This document shows positions 23,601 through 29,600 of a stretch of DNA of 64,000 nucleotides, piece after piece (position 1 is the stretch's first letter; each line of letters opens with the position of its first letter). The stretch covers positions 5,682,468 through 5,746,467 of the forward strand of contig NC_065916.1 in the NCBI RefSeq assembly GCF_905147045.1, given 5' to 3'. Under the pieces are notes generated by a model. The model saw only the letters and a program-made list of their open reading frames with translations, made no database searches and had not been told where the DNA came from. This stretch comes from Nymphalis io. Taxonomy: Eukaryota; Arthropoda; Insecta; Lepidoptera; Nymphalidae. A program made the translations under genes and the position numbers.

Positions 23601-26600
23601 AAAACCAGGTGAAGAACCATAGGTAATTTCATTCTGTATGTAATCGCTTAGGGATGAATTTCTAAATTCCAAGCTACTCCAATGCGGGTTGGTGGAATAC
23701 ACATGTGGCAGAATTTCAGTGAAATTAGACACATGCAGGTTTCCTTACGATGTTTTCCTTCACCGAAAGCACGAGATGAATTATAATTAGAAATTAAGCA
23801 CATGAAAATTCAGTGGTGCTTGCCCGGGTTAAGATTCATGCGTACTTGCTACTGGACCATCTCGGCTGTTTGTGTGTTTTAATTTTATTTATGTAATACG
23901 ATAAAAGGTTACGAAAACAATTAGAAATAAAAAAACATGTTTGCTGTTGTTTAAAATGTTTTTTAAATTGAATAAAAATATTGAAGTTTAACATTAACAA
24001 TAATTAAATTACTTTTTCCTCTTATAAGTTAGCATACAATATTAATTAGACTTGGCCAATTATTATTGATATTTGTTGAATAATTTATGTTATTAGATAT
24101 CATATGAATTTTCATTCTTCGCTTCATGAATGTTTTCCTTTGGAATTTAAAGTTTTAGAATTCATTATTAATTTTAATTCGTGTGGTTGAAATACTTATT
24201 TTCCAATATAATAAGATAATCCTTTTTCCAATATTCAATCCTCGATTTAGTTTAATTTTCTTTAATCACATTTAAGCCCTGCCCTGAGCCCTTTCATACA
24301 TATATGATACATGAATGGTTTTTTTTTTAATTAGGTTTCATCCGCTCAATCTTCATTTATTAAAGCCGTACATCCGTGATTAAGTTACCAAATTTTATGT
24401 AAGAACGAAATTTTAATTGTTTTCCAGTAGACTTGGCGATAAATCACAAGTCAAAAAACATAAAAAAAAGGTTTTATGTACAAATATTTGTCTATGGAAT
24501 TCCGTTAAGGAGTTCTTTCGTCTAGACCCTATGTGTAGAATCAGATCATGTCTACCATAAAAATGGATTGTAATCAGAGCGGAGCCAAGTTTTAAAAGCG
24601 TGTAGTTCTAATTCGGCTTTTTTTTTTTATAGAATAGGAAGGTGGACGAGCATATGGGCCACCTGATGGTAAGTGGTCACCAAACGCCCTTAGACATTGG
24701 CATTGTAAGAAATGTCAACCATCGCTTATAGCCAATGCGCCACCAACCTTGGGAACTAAGATTTTATGTCCCTTGTGCCTGTAATTACACTGGCTCACTC
24801 ACCCTTCAAACCGGAACACAACAATATCAAGTATTGCTGTTTTGCGGTAGAATATCTGATGAGTGGGTGGTACCTACCCAGACGGGCTTGCACAAAGCCC
24901 TACCACCAGTAAAAGATTTTGCTGCAAGATTTGACCAGAAAATTGATCGGAAGTTAAATAAGACTTTGTAATAATTGGTTGTGACAGATGGCCATTTAGA
25001 TACGATATGATTAGGTTTTCGTTTTTTATCTTATGACGAAATTTTAAAAATATAACTGACTCATATTTAAGTAACGAGGACCCGTAAACAGAGGCAGAGG
25101 GTAGCTTGGCAGCCTGCAAACGGTACGTGGTGACCTAACTATCTGAACTACATATACTATACATAATGAATGCTCTATTTTTTTTAAATATATGTAGGAA
25201 GGTAGGCTGTCTAATAGGCGACCTGAATCGACGGATAAAAAAATTCTGCTACTTAATCCACCGATCTGCATTGAAGCAGCGTCGTTGAATAAGCTCTAAG
25301 CGTTCTTCTCTATTGAAATGCTTTTACATGTTTTTAATTTTTGTGAGAATATATTTCAAACGTAGCGATAAATAGATAGATAGACAGATTGATAAGCACA
25401 ATTGCAACTGATATTTATTAAGTTTTGTCAATTATAAACAATATAAAACAACAAATAATACGCGTATACGGGTTTTTAAATGAAGATGTATATATAGTAA
25501 ATATATATAAAAGATTGTCTGATACAAAAAAATCATAAAAGATCTTTCTAAGAAACTGGTCCACAAGGGCTGGCGCTTATTTAGCCCAAAGGCGGAGTCT
25601 AGCGGTGCACAGAGGCAATAGTGCCAGCGTCTTGGGTACAATGCCACAGGATAATCTTTTAGACGGCGTGTTTTTGGCATAAATTTGTAATTTATATTTT
25701 GTTTTTATTTTAATTTTATATATTATAAAAATAATAAGTCGAGATGGCCCAGTGGTAAGAACGCGTGAATCTTAACCGATGAACGTGGGTTCAAACCCGG
25801 GCAAGCACCTCTGAATTTACATGTGCTTAATTTCTGTTTATAATTCATCTCGTGCTTTTCGGTGAAAAACATCGTGAGGAAACCTGCATGTGTCTAATTT
25901 CATCGAAATTCTGCCACATGTGTATTCTACCAACCCGCACTGGAGCAGCGTGGTGGAATAAGCTCCAAGCCTTCTCCTTAAAAAAGGGAGAGGAGGCCTT
26001 AGCCCAGCAGTGGGACATTTACAGGCTGTTACTGTTTACTGTACTGTATTATAAAAATGACTGTACATAGTTTCATTTATAATAAATTTCACCCATAAAA
26101 AAATATAATTATTGTATCTGTGCTTACTTTATGCTTTTTTAATTATCTATATACTTTACACAAAGGTTGTTTGGAAGAAGTCGCTCTCTTAGTGATAAAA
26201 CCGTCGTTTGTATGTACATTCCATTGTTAGTTTTTTTTGTTTTTGTAATTCTGTAAGTCTTACTATATGAATGATAAGTATTAAAATTAAAAAACTCGCT
26301 GTCAGTTTAAGTGACAACCGTACGCCATTTTTAGTCGTTTTAAAAAATATTGATTATCTTTTACGTAAGACCATAATGTATTCAATAAAATGTTATAAAT
26401 GTTAAAGCGTTTGTTTGTTACGCTTACAAGTCTTAACTACTCAAAGTCAAAAAATGTATAAGCATATGTTACTATGAGTAGAAGTGGATGAACTATAAGC
26501 TGAAGTACAAGCAGGGGCCGGATTCTACTAAGCTATATCGATTACGATAAATTCCCGATTCATTTCCGATCTAACTTTGAATATTCTATATTTACTCGAA

Positions 26601-29600
26601 TAGGAACCGAACCGATAACATGTTAAAGTTCACCGTTTACTTTACAGTGCTTTACGGTGAAGGAAAACATCGTGAGGAAACCTGCATGTGTCTAATTTCA
26701 CTGAAATTCTGCCACATGTGAATTCCAACAACCCAAATTGGAGCAGCGTTGTGGAATAAGCTCCAAACCTTCTCCTCATAAAGGGACTTAGCCTAGCAGT
26801 GGGATATTCACAGGCTGTTACGGACACGAAAATATATCGTTATGTCAAAATCCAACTTAATTGTTAATTTTTATGCCAATATAGATAATTAAATTCAAGA
26901 ATAGGATAACGGATAAACGGCAACGATCACGCTTCGATTAGATTGCGATTAAGTGACAATTTATTAGTAGAATTATCTCCCAGGTCGGACTTGGATATCC
27001 AAGGCCTTTTATCATTTGGTGTTATTTTGGATCCCTAGGCCGGGGCATTGTAGAAAGTCATAAATCCGAGGCTTGGTACAGAGAAGTAGATAAGGTACAA
27101 AATACATGCGCCGCTACATGAGACAAGATTTTTTTAATGTTTTGTACTGTTCATAGCAAAATTTGTTTTGTTGTCGGATTTTAATTTTTAACTCATCCTA
27201 TTATAATTAAATTAATAACGAACGAATGTTAAAATCAATCTTTTTATATCATATCATTTTGTACAGATAATATATATTTTTTTAATATTATATCTTTTTA
27301 ATTGGGCAAACGTAGCAACATATGCGATTATTATTGGTGTTAAAAATATTTGTGTTTAAAAATTTAATTGGGCAAACGATTATTTTTATAACAGTCGATT
27401 ATTATTGATATGAAACAAATAAAAATTAATTAATTAATAAATATATATCGTTTTGTGTTTTTAATAATGTTAATTTTGTCGGTATGACTTGTGTGGGTCG
27501 AACACACTCGCCTTTTATTATTCAATATATTTTTAACTTGAATTATATAAGATCAAATTAAATGTATGTACCGGTTCGGTGTGTATATAATTTATTGTTT
27601 TGCCAACGTACCGCCATATTACCAAGTTTATTACCAACTTAATCTCACAATATTTCATAACAACATTTAAAAATTTAAATTAAAAAAAAAACTACATTGT
27701 TACAATATTGTCCAAATTCCTAAATTACTGTATCTTTATCAAAAAAAAAAACAATTAAAAGTTCATCGTTTTAATTATCTCATTTCTTAAACACGTCGTT
27801 TTTTTCAACCTTCACATCAACAGCCGGTGTTTTCTTAAACAGATGTTGGTACCTTACCGATGTCTCGCCGCACACGATTACCTTTTGCAGTTTCACCCCC
27901 CCTTTAGTCCAGGACATTTCTTCCTTTGTGATATTCATAACTGGCGTCAGAACGAAATCATCTCTATTGCTTTCATCATTAGGTTCAACATCGGTTGCTG
28001 AAACTCCTCGTAACTCCTGTTCTCCTGGTACATTTGATTTGATGTTTTCGCTTTTTAAATCTGACATTTTTGATCTGTAATTTAAAAAGGTTTTTTTATA
28101 GTATAGGTAGGCGGACGAGTATGGGCCACCTGATGGTAAGTGGTCACCAACACCTTGACATTGTAAGAAATGATAACCATCGCTTACATTGCTAATGCGC
28201 CACCAACCTTGGGAACTAAGATGTTATGTCCCTTGTGCCGTTAGTTACACTGGCTCACTCACCTTTCAAACCGGAACATAACAATACCAAGTATTGCGGT
28301 TTTGCGATAGAATATCTAGTGGTAATAACCTAGACGAGCTTGCACAAAGCCCTACCATTTATTTTTGAGAAGGATTTGTATATATATGGCGCGTAGCATT
28401 ATTAGATAATGAAAATCAGTTAATTTTAAGAGTTATAATTTATTTTGTTATTTTTTTATCGTTGGTAAATTATTCTTTTTAGTTCATTAGAGCGGATAAC
28501 ACCGAATGGAGTTGCGTTTGTCCCGATGGGCGAACGTCACGTAAATCATGGACTGGTTGACAGCGATTGTACGCGGTGATCATTCGCAAACCCATTGGCT
28601 TAAATCGCTAATTAATAGTGTAATCTTTCATTGTATAAAAAAATTAAGTATTTGTAATTAAAATAGTAACAAAAGTCAACGTTGCAGTCCACTTATTTTA
28701 ATGTTTCCTGAGCATAACGCCCACCATGAATTCCCGTGCTAACGAGTTCACGAATTAATGTCCCGCTATATATACAAAAATAAGACTGATCGTGCCGTCT
28801 GAAATATAGCGGCCATTCTCAAGGAGAATAGCATCTGCACTGGACATATTATAGTGCACAAATGTGTGCGTAAACACAGGTGCGCTCTTTATATCCTCTC
28901 ATAATTTGTTTTGACGACAATCCGATACGATTGGAAAGAGCTCAGGCACAATTCGGCTTTTTTTTAATTTGTTTTGTGCACTCGAACGCTCAGCATGAAA
29001 TTTTGCAAGTTGTCAGTTGTACATAAAAATACCTAACGTACTTAAGACGGGCCCTCAATCCAATCCAATTTTTATGCTTTAAACATTATATATACATATT
29101 TAACCTGTCTTATTTAGTCATGCTTACATACATATTCATAAGGAATTTTAACAACGGAAACGAAATAAAAAGCCGAGATTACCCAGTGGTTAGAACGCGT
29201 CGATCTTAACCGATGATCGTAATTTCAAACGCAGACAAGTACCAATAATAATGTAATTATATAACTCATCTCGTGCTTAACGTTGAAGGAAAACATCGTG
29301 AGGAAACATGCATGTTTCTAATTTCACTGAAATTCTGCCACATGTGTATTCCAAGTCGCATTGGAGCAGCGTGGTGGATTAAGCTCCAAAACAACTCCTC
29401 GAAAAAGGAGAGGAGGCCTTAGCCCAGCAGTGGGACATTCACAGGCTGTTACTGTAATAACGAAGATATGAACTTGCCTTACGCGTTGATGTTAGAGAAG
29501 TTGGATATGAAATAGCCTCAGCGAGATCCTCATATAAAAAACGATATCACTCACTAAACATCTGTCCGTTTGTTTGCTTCTTCATCTATAATATACTCAA

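Noticed and set aside
24735..24971. Recurring protein MRHQPWELRFYVPCACNYTG
   Set aside because: It appears wherever family B occurs (also 39543, 47643, 50318, 60204) because the repeat happens to lack stops in that frame; not a gene family.
25741..25810. tRNA gene from the A-box and B-box sequences
   Set aside because: The tRNA-like heads here and in all other SINE copies continue into SINE bodies, vary at structural positions and do not fold into complete cloverleaves by eye.
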